Below, in pieces: positions 1 to 8,881 of a DNA stretch of 64,000 nucleotides. The stretch spans positions 115,918 through 179,917 of the forward strand of contig DASWYF010000049.1 of the NCBI GenBank assembly GCA_036405135.1, read 5' to 3'. The notes beneath the pieces are model-generated. The model saw only the letters and a program-made list of their open reading frames with translations. It had not been told where the DNA came from and made no database searches. This DNA is from Verrucomicrobiia bacterium. Its GTDB lineage: Bacteria > Verrucomicrobiota > Verrucomicrobiia > Limisphaerales > JAEYXS01. Position numbers and translations under genes: made by a program. Each line of letters opens with the position of its first letter. Positions within the stretch are counted from its first letter, which is position 1.

Positions 1-1580
1 GAGACGCTGCTGTGCAGCTTGGGAACGATCTCCGTGCGGATGCCGATCTCTGCACCCACTGTGGTCACCAGCGGTTCTGCCGGTTGGATGGGATTGCCGC
101 CGGCATCCACGGGCAAGCCCGTGACCGGGTCCACGTTGGTCATCACACCACGACCGTCATTGCTGTGGAAACCCATGCCGATGTTGCCGTAGAACTCCGT
201 CTTGGACCAAGGCCCGAGCACGAAGCCCGCTTTGGGACTCGTAGTGAAGTCCGATCGTTGACCGGAGTTCGCCGCCTGATTGCTCTCCACATCCCAGCGA
301 TAGAAATCGCCGCGCAAACCGACGGTCGTGCGGAACTTCTCCGCCCATTGGATACGATTCTCGAAGAACGTGCCGACACTCGCCTGCCACACTTCATCTT
401 GTCGCACGATACCCGTGGTATCACGCGCTACGCTGCTATAGAGACCGTTTTCAATGACATTACTGCGGATTTGTGCGCCAAGTGTATTACGCGATTCAAA
501 ACCGACCATGGTGCCATCCCATTGACGGCTCGCCACCAGACCGTTCACCCAACGGCGATCTGCCTGTTGGAACTGGTCCGGCGTGGTATCCGTAGGATCG
601 TTCAGGAAGTAGGTGAAGTTCGAGAACAGGTCGAGGTCATAGTAATAACTGTAGACCATCGCCTTGCCGATGCCGTTGGCATATTCCTGCTCCCAATTCA
701 GCATCGCACCGATACGGCGGGATTCACCACCTGTGCTAGGGTCCAGAGAACCGAAGCGATCTACCGCCCCGGACTCCACCGCGCGCTTGGCCAATTGATC
801 CGTCGCATCCCAATAGCCCTGGTAAGCCATCAGCGTGAGGCCCCAGCGTGTATTGTCTTCACCTTGGGTGTAGCGCACCAGTGCGTTGCCCTTCTTGAAG
901 TTGTCGCCGCTGTCCCATGGACCATCGTAGTGAGAGAGATCGATGGCATAGAGCAAGGTGCCCTCACCCAGCTTGGGCGAAGAGGCCCAAAGGCCGCGAC
1001 CATAGTTGAAGCTGCCGCCTTCGAGCTTGAGCAACGATTGCGGCAATTCATCCGCATAACGGATGTTCGCACTACCGGCGGAAGAAAAATCTCCTGCTTC
1101 GGCGTGATACGGGCCTTTCCGGAAGTCGATGCCTTCCACCAACTCAGGGATGAGCCAGTTCAGATCGGTATAACCTTGCCCATGGCCGTGCGTGGGCAGA
1201 TTGATCGGCATGCCCTCGAAACTCACGCCGAAGTCCGTGCCGTGATCGAGGTTGAAGCCGCGCAGGAAGAACTGGTTCGCCTTACCACCACCGCTGTGTT
1301 GCGTGATGATGAGGCCGGGAACCGTTTCCAGGATTTCACCCGTGCGAAGCAAAGGTCGCAGCGAGAGCTGCGGCTGGCCCACTGTGCCTTCGGAAGCGGA
1401 AGACGCCTGCTCCAGCAGACTCGTGTCACGACCGATGATGAGCACTTCTTTCAACTGCACGGGTTGATTGGTGGAGGTGTTTTGCGCCTGCGCACTGCTC
1501 ATGATGGAACAGGCCAGCGCAAAAGCGGCAGCATTGAAACAACGCCGCCTAGATGGATTGCGGTTAACTTTTAAGGACAT
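1..1580 (-). CDS. TonB-dependent outer-membrane receptor (N-terminal part, cut by window edge)
   Basis: About 526 residues are visible and the gene runs off the left end. The protein opens with a signal peptide (basic RRR stretch, hydrophobic core, cut near AQAQ). The plug domain follows: TGEILETVPGL, then FFLRGFNLDHGTDF and MPINLPTHGHGQGYTDLN, then FRKGPYHAEAGDF. After it come aromatic, alternating barrel-strand segments. This is a classic receptor that moves a ligand across the outer membrane using TonB energy. The ATG at 1580 gives a complete signal peptide. The His-rich loop THGHGQGY and the neighbouring His-rich exported protein suggest a metal or metal-chelate ligand, but that is inference. 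The plus-strand reading frame over the same bases has no recognisable protein content. Confidence 0.93.
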   Translation of the reverse strand, partial: MSLKVNRNPSRRRCFNAAAFALACSIMSSAQAQNTSTNQPVQLKEVLIIGRDTSLLEQASSASEGTVGQPQLSLRPLLRTGEILETVPGLIITQHSGGGKANQFFLRGFNLDHGTDFGVSFEGMPINLPTHGHGQGYTDLNWLIPELVEGIDFRKGPYHAEAGDFSSAGSANIRYADELPQSLLKLEGGSFNYGRGLWASSPKLGEGTLLYAIDLSHYDGPWDSGDNFKKGNALVRYTQGEDNTRWGLTLMAYQGYWDATDQLAKRAVESGAVDRFGSLDPSTGGESRRIGAMLNWEQEYANGIGKAMVYSYYYDLDLFSNFTYFLNDPTDTTPDQFQQADRRWVNGLVASRQWDGTMVGFESRNTLGAQIRSNVIENGLYSSVARDTTGIVRQDEVWQASVGTFFENRIQWAEKFRTTVGLRGDFYRWDVESNQAANSGQRSDFTTSPKAGFVLGPWSKTEFYGNIGMGFHSNDGRGVMTNVDPVTGLPVDAGGNPIQPAEPLVTTVGAEIGIRTEIVPKLHSSV

Positions 1581-1785
1581 GGTAATTGTATGTTTTGGGT
1601 TACGAGCATTTGCCCACAGCCAAAGTCAGCAATTTCTAATGGCTTGGGATGCCCTCCACGCATCGCGCCAAGACAGCACAATGCAGAAGCTCACGGGCAA
1701 GGAATACCGGTGGAAGAAGGGAGCCAGCGGAAGGCTCTCAAATATCGGGACAAAAGCGCGAACTGCACCGACGCTTGAAAACCAG

Positions 1786-2316
1786 CTAGCTCACGCAGGC
1801 AGGCGGGCCGCGATCCGGCGTCTGAGCATTCCAGATGGAAGCCAGCAACAGTTCATCAGGAGAAAGTATTTGATAACTGCCCTTGGGAACAAAATGTGGT
1901 ATTACTGGAATATCAACATGCTGGTCCAGCAAACCGCTTGCCAGCAATTGCGCCAGGCTGTGATGTTCGTGGCCTTCAGCTGAGGGATTGGAGTTCTTTT
2001 CAGGGCTGCCCAGCAGATCAGCCATCGCTCCCACCAGCTTTACGATTGGAGCCGTAGGCAGTTTAAAGGGGCGATGATTGCGCGTGAAGACAGGTTTTGC
2101 TTTCTTCTCCACCTGTGACAGGGAATCCACTTGCGCCAACGCCGCAGCGGAATCAAAAGTGTAGTGTTTGGAACCCACATCATGCGAATGCGTGTGCCAC
2201 TCGCCATGCCCACCGTGCTCGATGAGTTGATGCAAAAATGGACTCAGACCCACTGCGCCTGCCAATGCCAAACACAGAATCAGGTAACCAGCAATCCATG
2301 ATCGCATTGGCCTCAT
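1786..2316 (-). CDS. His-rich exported/anchored protein upstream of TonB receptor
   Basis: The 176-residue product starts with a hydrophobic segment (GYLILCLALAGAVGL) that serves as a signal peptide or anchor. A His-rich patch, HQLIEHGGHGEWHTHSHD, follows at about residues 29-46, and a second one, EGHEHHSLAQLL, lies near residues 115-126. Such patches usually bind zinc, nickel, cobalt or copper. The gene lies 205 bp upstream of the TonB receptor on the same strand, so co-expression is plausible. I do not recognise a named family. The role as a periplasmic metal-binding partner of the receptor is inferred from composition and position. Confidence 0.7.
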   Translation of the reverse strand: MRPMRSWIAGYLILCLALAGAVGLSPFLHQLIEHGGHGEWHTHSHDVGSKHYTFDSAAALAQVDSLSQVEKKAKPVFTRNHRPFKLPTAPIVKLVGAMADLLGSPEKNSNPSAEGHEHHSLAQLLASGLLDQHVDIPVIPHFVPKGSYQILSPDELLLASIWNAQTPDRGPPACVS

Positions 2317-2319
2317 TCC

Positions 2320-2562
2320 CTATAAAGTTGTAGGATTTACAGGTGTCGGCAAGTTATAGCGAGCAAAGTCTTTGAAATCTGCCTGTCCCAGCTGCTTCAG
2401 GTTCGTGCCGTAGGCAGCGGGGGGATTGGATGGAATCCACGTTTGAAGAGGTGACAGGCAATGCGTCAGGCGATGATGCTTGATGCTATGAATGGAGCGA
2501 TTCCTTGAGTCACTGTGTGAAACACGGTAAATATGCTGGAATCTGTGGGTTTCACCCGCCAT
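2320..2562 (-). CDS. possible small ORF or gene remnant
   Basis: An 80-codon frame ends 3 bp before the His-rich protein gene. Its first half (rich in H, R and S) looks like non-coding translation. The last 30 residues, including NLKQLGQADFKDFARYN, have normal protein composition. It may be a short real peptide with a downstream or non-ATG start, a decayed gene end, or chance. No family was recognised. The otherwise gene-free 2317-2595 stretch contains no other clear element. Confidence 0.22.
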   Translation of the reverse strand: MAGETHRFQHIYRVSHSDSRNRSIHSIKHHRLTHCLSPLQTWIPSNPPAAYGTNLKQLGQADFKDFARYNLPTPVNPTTL

Positions 2563-2595
2563 CCGTTGGTCTGGGGCACTTGCAGGGGAGAGGTT

Positions 2596-3651
2596 CTATG
2601 CCTGCCACTTGCCCAAGTTCTCCCGCACAAATTCATCGTCGTTCAACTGCGGATAAGCTGCGTAAACCCGATCGATCTCTTTCTGCTGCCCATGGCTGAG
2701 TGATTCGTGAGGATCCAGACACCAAATTCCTTCCAGCAAACCTTGCCGGCGTAATACTTCATGGATACCAGCGATGCATCCATGATAACCGTTTGCCGCA
2801 TCGAAGAAGGCGGCGTTGGAATCGGTGACCTGTTGTGCGAGCGTGAGGATGTCTTGGTCCACCGGCTGGTTCTTCAATGTCAACATGTGGCATTGATTTA
2901 GCAGTTCTGCTGCCTTCTGCGTCCACACCGCCCAATGCCCGAGCAGGCCACCGACAATCCGGCGAGTGCGCCACTCTCCATCCACCTGGAAGCGGAACGG
3001 CGTGAGCAGATCAATGACGATGTTATCATCATTGCCCGTGTAGAGAGCGATGTCCTCGCGGCCTGATTCCAAAATCGCCCGCACGACATCAAGTGTCTGG
3101 TAGCGATTAAACGGCGCCATCTTGATAGCCACGACATTTTCTATCTCCGCAAAGCGTCGCCAGAAAGAATAGGGCAGGGCACGACCACCGACAGATGGTT
3201 GCAGGTAAAAACCGATGACCGGGATCACCTCCGCCACCGCGCGACAATGTGCGATGAGTTCGTCATCCGTCGCGCTCTTTAACGCCGCCAGACTGAGCAA
3301 GCCCGCGTGGTAACCAGCCTCCGCCGCAAAATGCGCTTCCCCCGTCGCCTGTGCCGTTGGTCCACAGATGCCGCAAACTCGTACCAAAGGCTCGCCACGC
3401 GTGACATCGGCCCGTGAAAATTCTTCGCTGGCGAGCTTTAGCAGCGGCTGAAACAATCCTATGTGCGGATCACGAATGGTGAATTGCGTCGTATGGACAC
3501 CCACCGCCACTCCACCCGCACTTGCGGCAAAATAATATCGCAGCAACGCCCGCTGACGCCGTTCATCCCACTTGCGATTTGCATTCAGGGCGAGAGGCAG
3601 GGCAGGGATGACGAGGCCGCGCTGAAGAGCGGAACGTATGGCGGGGTTCAT
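2596..3651 (-). CDS. DapA/NanA-family class I aldolase (dihydrodipicolinate synthase-like)
   Basis: The 351-residue protein has the (beta/alpha)8 DapA fold pattern. GGVAVGVHTTQF corresponds to the substrate-loop region, GFYLQPSVGG to the conserved Tyr motif, and VVAIKMAPF carries the expected Schiff-base lysine. Family members cleave or form 2-keto acids (dihydrodipicolinate, sialic acid, keto-deoxy sugar acids). The gene is 3 bp downstream of an SDR-family gene, which makes a two-gene unit and favours a sugar or sugar-acid pathway over lysine synthesis. The length exceeds the ~295 residues of DapA, with extra sequence at both ends. The substrate is unknown. Confidence 0.85.
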   Translation of the reverse strand: MNPAIRSALQRGLVIPALPLALNANRKWDERRQRALLRYYFAASAGGVAVGVHTTQFTIRDPHIGLFQPLLKLASEEFSRADVTRGEPLVRVCGICGPTAQATGEAHFAAEAGYHAGLLSLAALKSATDDELIAHCRAVAEVIPVIGFYLQPSVGGRALPYSFWRRFAEIENVVAIKMAPFNRYQTLDVVRAILESGREDIALYTGNDDNIVIDLLTPFRFQVDGEWRTRRIVGGLLGHWAVWTQKAAELLNQCHMLTLKNQPVDQDILTLAQQVTDSNAAFFDAANGYHGCIAGIHEVLRRQGLLEGIWCLDPHESLSHGQQKEIDRVYAAYPQLNDDEFVRENLGKWQA

Positions 3652-3654
3652 GAT

Positions 3655-4710
3655 TTAAAACTTCCCATCACGCGATTCGAAGTGGGTCGGCTTGTTCAGC
3701 GTGGCTCCGCCTTTTTTCACCCAGTGTGCGATCCATTTCATCAGCAGCGGGACACGCACGCGCTCCGGGCCATAACGCCGAAGAGTAGTCGAAGCATCAT
3801 TAAGCAAGGCCGAGCTTTGCTCACCCCCGCTGAACGTCACGGGCTTTTCAAAAAGACGTCCGAATTCCCATGCCACTTCACGGATGCGCAATTTGTCCGC
3901 ACCTGTAAGGTTGATGATGCTAGGAGGGCTTTTCGCATCCGCCAAGGCGGCCAGAGTGACGGCATTCGCATCCGCCTGCCAGATGGTGTTGAACCATCCC
4001 ATGCGCAGATCCACCGGCTGCTCTGCCCAAACTTTCTGGGCTATGTCCGTCAGCACACCGTAGCGCAGCTCGCATGCGTAATTCAGCCGGATCAGCGCGG
4101 TCTTGGTTTCATTCACCCGGCTGAAATGCTCGAACATGCGCTCGCGCCCCAGGCAGCTCATGGCATACTCCCCCACGGGATTGGGCGTATCCGTCTCCAC
4201 TGAGCCTTTGCTCGTAGCCGACACCAACCCATATACGTTTCCCGTGGAAAGCGCCACGATGCGACTGTGGCGAAAGCGTTGTGCCGCTTGAGCGGGCAGC
4301 CAGGTGTTCACCGCCCAGGTCTGAGCCTCCTGTCCGGTGGAGCCAAACTTCATTCCGGCGAGATAAATGATGTTTGGCGCAGCAGGTAGCGAGGTGAGAA
4401 ACTGGCCATCGAGCAGATCGCCGGAAATGGTTTCGATACCCCGTTCATTCAACCACTGCAATGCCCCTGTTGAAGAAAAGCGTGATACGCCGATGATGCG
4501 GCGCGGCGTGCCTGCAATGTCAGCAGCCCGTTTGGCCATGAGTGCGAGTGTCAACCCCATCTTGCCCGCCACCCCCAGAAGCAGGATGTCTCCCGGGATG
4601 CGCTTGAATGTCTCGATGACGGCGGATGACGGCTCGCTCAGCAGATCATCTAGCTGGGCTTCGGAGGTGATGAATTCTGGCAGAGGGATCATGACCGTTT
4701 TTGAGTTCAC
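3655..4710 (-). CDS. NAD-dependent epimerase/dehydratase-like extended SDR with altered YxxxK
   Basis: The protein has 351 residues. The Rossmann P-loop is LLLGVAGKMGLTLA (GxxGxxG type). IIYLAGMKF and the serine-bearing ALSTGNVYG match the extended SDR core. The catalytic tyrosine lies in VGEYAMSCLGRERMFE, where the YxxxK lysine is replaced by cysteine (codon TGC read directly). Activity may therefore differ from standard epimerases or be lost. It precedes the aldolase gene by 3 bp and its ATG overlaps the end of the S2P-protease gene by 4 bp, so the three are probably co-transcribed. The substrate, likely a nucleotide sugar or sugar acid, is inferred. Confidence 0.85.
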   Translation of the reverse strand: MNSKTVMIPLPEFITSEAQLDDLLSEPSSAVIETFKRIPGDILLLGVAGKMGLTLALMAKRAADIAGTPRRIIGVSRFSSTGALQWLNERGIETISGDLLDGQFLTSLPAAPNIIYLAGMKFGSTGQEAQTWAVNTWLPAQAAQRFRHSRIVALSTGNVYGLVSATSKGSVETDTPNPVGEYAMSCLGRERMFEHFSRVNETKTALIRLNYACELRYGVLTDIAQKVWAEQPVDLRMGWFNTIWQADANAVTLAALADAKSPPSIINLTGADKLRIREVAWEFGRLFEKPVTFSGGEQSSALLNDASTTLRRYGPERVRVPLLMKWIAHWVKKGGATLNKPTHFESRDGKF

Positions 4711-5348
4711 CCCTTCATCACACCACCTTCAGCAGAGCTGTTGGTGAAATTGACCCATGCAAAATAACCAAACAGGAAAGCCATATATATGCGTTGATTT
4801 TTCAGGGCATATGCGGCCACAAGCACCGCCACGAGGCCGCTGACAAAACAGGCTGTCTGCAACCGTTTCGGTCCGAGCAATTCCCGGAATATCTGCCCCC
4901 CATCCAATGGAAGCACGGGCAAAAGGTTCATCAATGTCCAGCCGATGTTAACGAACAGGGACATCTCGATGATGGTATAGAAGCCTTCATATTCGGTTTT
5001 TACGAACAGGTTGGCCAAGATGGTGATCCCGGCGAGCAAAAAACCGGCCAGTGGTCCTGCGGCGCTCACCCATATGCTCTGCCCCCGGCTGAATTGGGCA
5101 TGAGGTATGATGGTCACGCCACCAAAACCATGAAGAACGATAGATGAGTGATAGCCACATTGGCGGGCGGCGAGAGCGTGTCCCAGTTCGTGGATCAAAA
5201 TGCCAAAGAAGACGACAGGAACCCGCAGTGCCACATTGATCCATTCACTTCGTGTCTCGGACCAAAGCCCCCCGCTTACGAACACGGCCATGATCCAGAA
5301 GAACCATTGGACCCCGACCGGAAACCCCATCATGTTAAACTGAAACAT
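4707..5348 (-). CDS. site-2-protease-family intramembrane zinc metalloprotease (M50)
   Basis: This 213-residue multi-pass membrane protein has the zinc motif HELGHALAARQ at about residues 52-62 and the second-ligand motif NLLPVLPLDGGQ near residue 140. Between them lie glycine-rich hydrophobic helices (FGGVTII, AAGPLAGFLLAG). It belongs to the small M50B group without a PDZ domain, and proteases of this fold cleave substrates within the membrane. The stop overlaps the SDR start by 4 bp (ATGA arrangement). No anti-sigma factor lies nearby to suggest a substrate. Confidence 0.88.
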   Translation of the reverse strand: MFQFNMMGFPVGVQWFFWIMAVFVSGGLWSETRSEWINVALRVPVVFFGILIHELGHALAARQCGYHSSIVLHGFGGVTIIPHAQFSRGQSIWVSAAGPLAGFLLAGITILANLFVKTEYEGFYTIIEMSLFVNIGWTLMNLLPVLPLDGGQIFRELLGPKRLQTACFVSGLVAVLVAAYALKNQRIYMAFLFGYFAWVNFTNSSAEGGVMKG

Positions 5349-5418
5349 GGGCAGAGACGTAACAGCTTTTCAGCCGCCTGCCAATGACTACGGGTGGAAT
5401 TCTGCTCGTTCCTTGAGG

Positions 5419-5703
5419 CTACAGGATTTGGACTAAGGCAGGGCAAGCTAATACCGGAGGAATCAATGCCAGCAGCCGTCCCCCATTCCGGGTGGCCAGA
5501 TAGTATATAACCCCGCAAAAAAGGAAAAACAGAATGACTAGGGTAAACCCCAAGATCAGGCGCGGGGTGCGCCGATACAAATTGATATTGCACGCTGCGC
5601 ACCGGGTTGAACCCGATCGCAACGTCCTCCCACATCGACTGCAAGTTCGCGTGACCAAAACCATTCGTGGCTTTTGGGAAGCAATCTTTGTTCCTCCCGT
5701 CAT
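5419..5703 (-). CDS. zinc-ribbon protein with one transmembrane helix
   Basis: A CSRCGRTLRSGSTRCAAC four-cysteine knuckle is followed by a single hydrophobic helix (LILGFTLVILFFLFCGVIYYL) and a short tail. This layout is common in small bacterial 'zinc-ribbon plus TM' proteins of unknown role. The open frame extends to a TTG at 5766, but the first 21 residues of that version look non-coding. ATGs at 5703 and 5664 are both possible and neither has a strong Shine-Dalgarno sequence. Part of the frame is overlapped by another open frame (5330-5644) that has no protein features. Confidence 0.6.
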   Translation of the reverse strand: MTGGTKIASQKPRMVLVTRTCSRCGRTLRSGSTRCAACNINLYRRTPRLILGFTLVILFFLFCGVIYYLATRNGGRLLALIPPVLACPALVQIL

Positions 5704-5784
5704 TTGCCGTATATTAAACAAACCAGGGCAGGTCTGCCTGCCCAAGGTTTGTTCAGTATTTGTCAAATATTGCGTTGAGGGGAG

Positions 5785-7254
5785 TCATTTGGCGAGTGTT
5801 TTTCCCGCTAGAATATTCCTGTCTCCACGAATTCCGTAGTTGCTCTGGATTCGCGCACTGGCCTGGCTGGCCTGGCTGGCATCCAGCACCATCTTCTGGA
5901 TACTGCTGCCCTCCATGAACTCAAGGATATGAAACCCGTCCTTGGGCGTCTGCAGGGCTGCAGCAAGCTCCATCAGATTGCTGATCGCCTTTCCGTTCAC
6001 TTTGTCCAGCACGATAAACCGGTAGTCTTGGTATCCGATGTTTACCGGATCGGGCAATATGGCGGATAGCAACACCAGCCCGGCGCGCTCCTCGCTTTTG
6101 GACTGGTTATCATAGTAAGCCAGGCGGAAAGGAGCGCGTTGTTTCCAATCGCCTCCCCAACGCTTCAAGAACGGCCCGTCCAGCGGCTGGAATAGCAAAC
6201 CACCGACCATCAGATACTCAGGTTCTTTATCAAAAACCTCTTTTGGGATCAGGTCCGTGGCGTAATCCGCCTTGGGCAGGGTGTAATCAACCGTCACTTC
6301 TTTGGCATCGCGCCAGACGACTATTTTAATCGTATCCCCTGCCCAGTGGCGACGGCTGCTGAGCGTCTCCAGCATCAGATGCCCGTATTCCGGGTCCACG
6401 TAGTCGCCCTGGATGTCGATATCGAACCCGTCCACTTTCAAAATCAGGTCACGCTCCTTCAATCCGTCCGGTTTCTTCTCATGATCGGGAATGTCTATGA
6501 TCACGACGCCTTTCGGATCTGTTTTCCAGCCGAGGAACTTGTGTGCATCTGGATTCAAGGTTTGCTGCCAGGTGAACGCAAAGTACCCCATGCCCGTGAA
6601 CTTGCCTTTTGCACGGGCATCCAGCACGCGTCGGAAAAACTGCACGGGCATGACATTGAATTTACGGCCGTCAGAAGAGGTTGTGAGGCCCACCAGTTTC
6701 CCATTGTTCACCACCGCTTCCGCCCAGCCGAGGCCTTCGATCTCCGAGCTGAAGATGATCTGGGTGGAGGGAACGAAGCTGACCTTGCCTTCGCGGACTG
6801 TGAACTCGTTGAACTCCGCCTTGCGGCTTTCCAAGTTGCCATTTCGCCAGCGCACTACTTGTACCATGCTGAGATCCTTGAAATCTGTGGCGAACTTTGC
6901 CGCCTTCAAGCCTGGCCAGAACTCTGCTTCTTCCACGGAGAGCAAAGCTACGTTCGCATGGTAATCTGCCCACTTGAGCTTGGCGGTCCACCACCGGCCG
7001 CGTCCGTTGCGTTGCACGCGGATAAGTGTCACGTCATTGAAGAATTCCGCGGTCGTCAGTATCTCTTTTCCTTCGATCACGATGGCGTTCTTGACGTCCG
7101 TGGCCGTCTGGCGGGTCCATGGCTGGCCCATGTCATAACGCTGGCGGGTGATCTCCACCGTCACGATGGAATCCTCCCAAGGATTGTGTGAGAGCTGGCT
7201 TTGTCCCGTGAGCGCGCACAAGAATGTCAGGCAGAGAAACAGAAATTTTTTCAT
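5785..7254 (-). CDS. catalytically dead HtrA-like pseudoprotease with PDZ-like region
   Basis: The 489-residue secreted protein (signal peptide MKKFLFLCLTFLCALTGQ) aligns by eye along its length with the HtrA-like protease encoded 20 bp upstream. All three triad positions are changed: TNAHVI becomes TTAEFF (H to E), ECDLALLEV becomes HANVALLSV (D to N), and GNSGGPV becomes GLGWAEAV (S to W). PDZ-like segments follow, such as PKGVVIIDI and LKERDLILKVDG. The pair are tandem duplicates. The dead copy could act as a scaffold, regulator or substrate-binding partner. Calling it a pseudoprotease rests on the alignment, and the regulatory role is inference. Confidence 0.82.
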   Translation of the reverse strand: MKKFLFLCLTFLCALTGQSQLSHNPWEDSIVTVEITRQRYDMGQPWTRQTATDVKNAIVIEGKEILTTAEFFNDVTLIRVQRNGRGRWWTAKLKWADYHANVALLSVEEAEFWPGLKAAKFATDFKDLSMVQVVRWRNGNLESRKAEFNEFTVREGKVSFVPSTQIIFSSEIEGLGWAEAVVNNGKLVGLTTSSDGRKFNVMPVQFFRRVLDARAKGKFTGMGYFAFTWQQTLNPDAHKFLGWKTDPKGVVIIDIPDHEKKPDGLKERDLILKVDGFDIDIQGDYVDPEYGHLMLETLSSRRHWAGDTIKIVVWRDAKEVTVDYTLPKADYATDLIPKEVFDKEPEYLMVGGLLFQPLDGPFLKRWGGDWKQRAPFRLAYYDNQSKSEERAGLVLLSAILPDPVNIGYQDYRFIVLDKVNGKAISNLMELAAALQTPKDGFHILEFMEGSSIQKMVLDASQASQASARIQSNYGIRGDRNILAGKTLAK

Positions 7255-7274
7255 AACTGGTCAGTCTTGATGGC

Positions 7275-8717
7275 TTACAGGCGGCGGTCGCTGGAGATGT
7301 TATAGGTTTTCATGATTTCGGCATTTGCCGCATCGGCGTCCTTCCGCTCGATGCATTCGAAACCGCCTTTAGGCAGGAATTCCATGATATGCTGGTCCGT
7401 CTTCGCCTCGGCGAAAGCTCGGATCACATCCTCCAGTTTGTTGATCTTGATGCCGTTGATCTTGTCCACCAGCACGGCCCCGCGCACTTGCAGGTTCGCG
7501 TTCACGGGGTGGGCCATCACGGTGCTGAGGACAATAGGTTCTTCGCGGACTGTTTCGGGTTTTTCGCGGCGACGATAGTTCAGTTCATACAGCATCGCAG
7601 CCGTGGAACCGGCACGGGGCAGGCGGCGCAGATAATCCATGCTCAAAGGGGTGAACACCATGCCGCCATATACATAGTAGCGGGGCAGCACATCATATTG
7701 GCTGCCAGTGGGCAGGTCTTCGTTGTCTACAAAGAGTGGCAGTTTGGTGGATACCTCCTTGCCCTCGCGCCAGAGCTTCACGGGGATGGATTCTCCATTC
7801 TGCGGTTCTTGGAAGGCGACGGAGAGCGATACCCGGTTCCCTTTGTAGAGTATCGTCGCATCACTGCCCACGCGATAGCCGCCGACTTCGAGCAAAACGT
7901 CATCCACCTTCAAGGCTTTGCGGGTGCTCTCGATTGGCAGGATGTTGTCCACCCGGGCGCCTACATCATTGTCTGGCAAACCGGCGAGCTTCCGGAAGGC
8001 CGGGTTTTGCATCGGCATGATGCTGATGCCTGCGCGGGGGAAGCCGTCATACTTGCCGTCTTCGATATCTTTCAGGAAGTGATTGATGACTGGCGGAGGG
8101 ATGAAGAAGCCGGTGTTTTCCAAGCCGGGCGTGCCTTGAAAGGCTACGCCCACCACTTTGTCATCCTGGATCACTGGGCCACCACTGTTGCCGGGGTTGA
8201 TGGCGGCATCGGTTTGCACGGTGAGAAATGCGCGATTGCCCATGTGGACATACCCTTGCATCTCGATGCGTGACACCACACCGCGAGTGAAAGATATCTG
8301 TTCGCCACCAGCGGGATAGCCCATCGTCGTGACAGTGGAACGCACTTCCGGCAGGTCACCGATCTGCAATGCCTCCATGCCGCTGAAGAAATCTTTGTCT
8401 TCGACTTCCAAAAGCGCCAAGTCGCATTCGTGGGCGACAAATGCGACTTTTGCACGATAAGGGCGCGGGTCTTGGTAACGTTTCACCAAAATCTGCTTGC
8501 CCCACCCGATGACGTGGGCATTCGTCATGATCTTCTTGCCGTTCACCACAAAGCCGGTGCCCGTCCCACGACCCACTTGGCTGAAGCGCCATGGAGCGAT
8601 CCAGTCGGGCGACTGGCTGAAGGTCATGACTTGGACGACGGATTTCTCCGGTTCGGCGGCGTGAGCTGTCAGGGACAGGCTGACGCCGAGCAACAGACAG
8701 GCGAGGAATCGCTTCAT
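7275..8717 (-). CDS. HtrA/Deg-like periplasmic serine protease
   Basis: The start at ATG 8717 gives a clean signal peptide (MKRFLACLLLGVSLSLTAHA). The trypsin-like triad is intact: His68 in MTNAHVI, Asp99 in HECDLALLEV, Ser178 in NPGNSGGPV. A PDZ-like region (ARVDNILPIE, VDDVLLEVGGYRV) and a second degenerate repeat lie in the C-terminal half. At about 480 residues it matches Deg/HtrA proteins with two PDZ domains. It would degrade or survey misfolded envelope proteins. The next gene downstream encodes an inactive paralogue, so both are likely made together. Confidence 0.9.
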   Translation of the reverse strand: MKRFLACLLLGVSLSLTAHAAEPEKSVVQVMTFSQSPDWIAPWRFSQVGRGTGTGFVVNGKKIMTNAHVIGWGKQILVKRYQDPRPYRAKVAFVAHECDLALLEVEDKDFFSGMEALQIGDLPEVRSTVTTMGYPAGGEQISFTRGVVSRIEMQGYVHMGNRAFLTVQTDAAINPGNSGGPVIQDDKVVGVAFQGTPGLENTGFFIPPPVINHFLKDIEDGKYDGFPRAGISIMPMQNPAFRKLAGLPDNDVGARVDNILPIESTRKALKVDDVLLEVGGYRVGSDATILYKGNRVSLSVAFQEPQNGESIPVKLWREGKEVSTKLPLFVDNEDLPTGSQYDVLPRYYVYGGMVFTPLSMDYLRRLPRAGSTAAMLYELNYRRREKPETVREEPIVLSTVMAHPVNANLQVRGAVLVDKINGIKINKLEDVIRAFAEAKTDQHIMEFLPKGGFECIERKDADAANAEIMKTYNISSDRRL

Positions 8718-8846
8718 GTTAAATATCAAGGTTTCCGGGCTTGGCTAACCGGGTCAAGCCATTACCGTGCAACTTGGACCGGTTCGGTTGAAATACATTC
8801 AAACAATGATTGCACCGCAAAATCTTCCTTCCAACGTTCTCCCCTG

Positions 8847-8874
8847 TTGCATTTCGACTTTCGCTCCCTAGAAT
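8847..8874 (+). promoter_or_regulatory. candidate promoter giving a leaderless transcript
   Basis: TAGAAT at 8869-8874 matches a -10 box at 5 of 6 positions. TTGCAT lies 16 bp upstream (8847-8852), only 3 of 6 to the -35 consensus. The start codon of the deoxyhypusine synthase homologue follows the -10 box by 7 bp, which would put the transcription start at or next to the ATG. No Shine-Dalgarno sequence precedes the ATG. Confidence 0.3.
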
Positions 8875-8881
8875 CCGCCGC

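Noticed and set aside
12..1574. Long plus-strand open frame
   Set aside because: The complementary strand encodes an unmistakable TonB-dependent receptor; the plus-strand product is His/Arg-rich antisense translation.
6346..8273. Long plus-strand frames opposite the HtrA-like pair
   Set aside because: Both mirror coding sequence on the minus strand and contain no recognisable domains.
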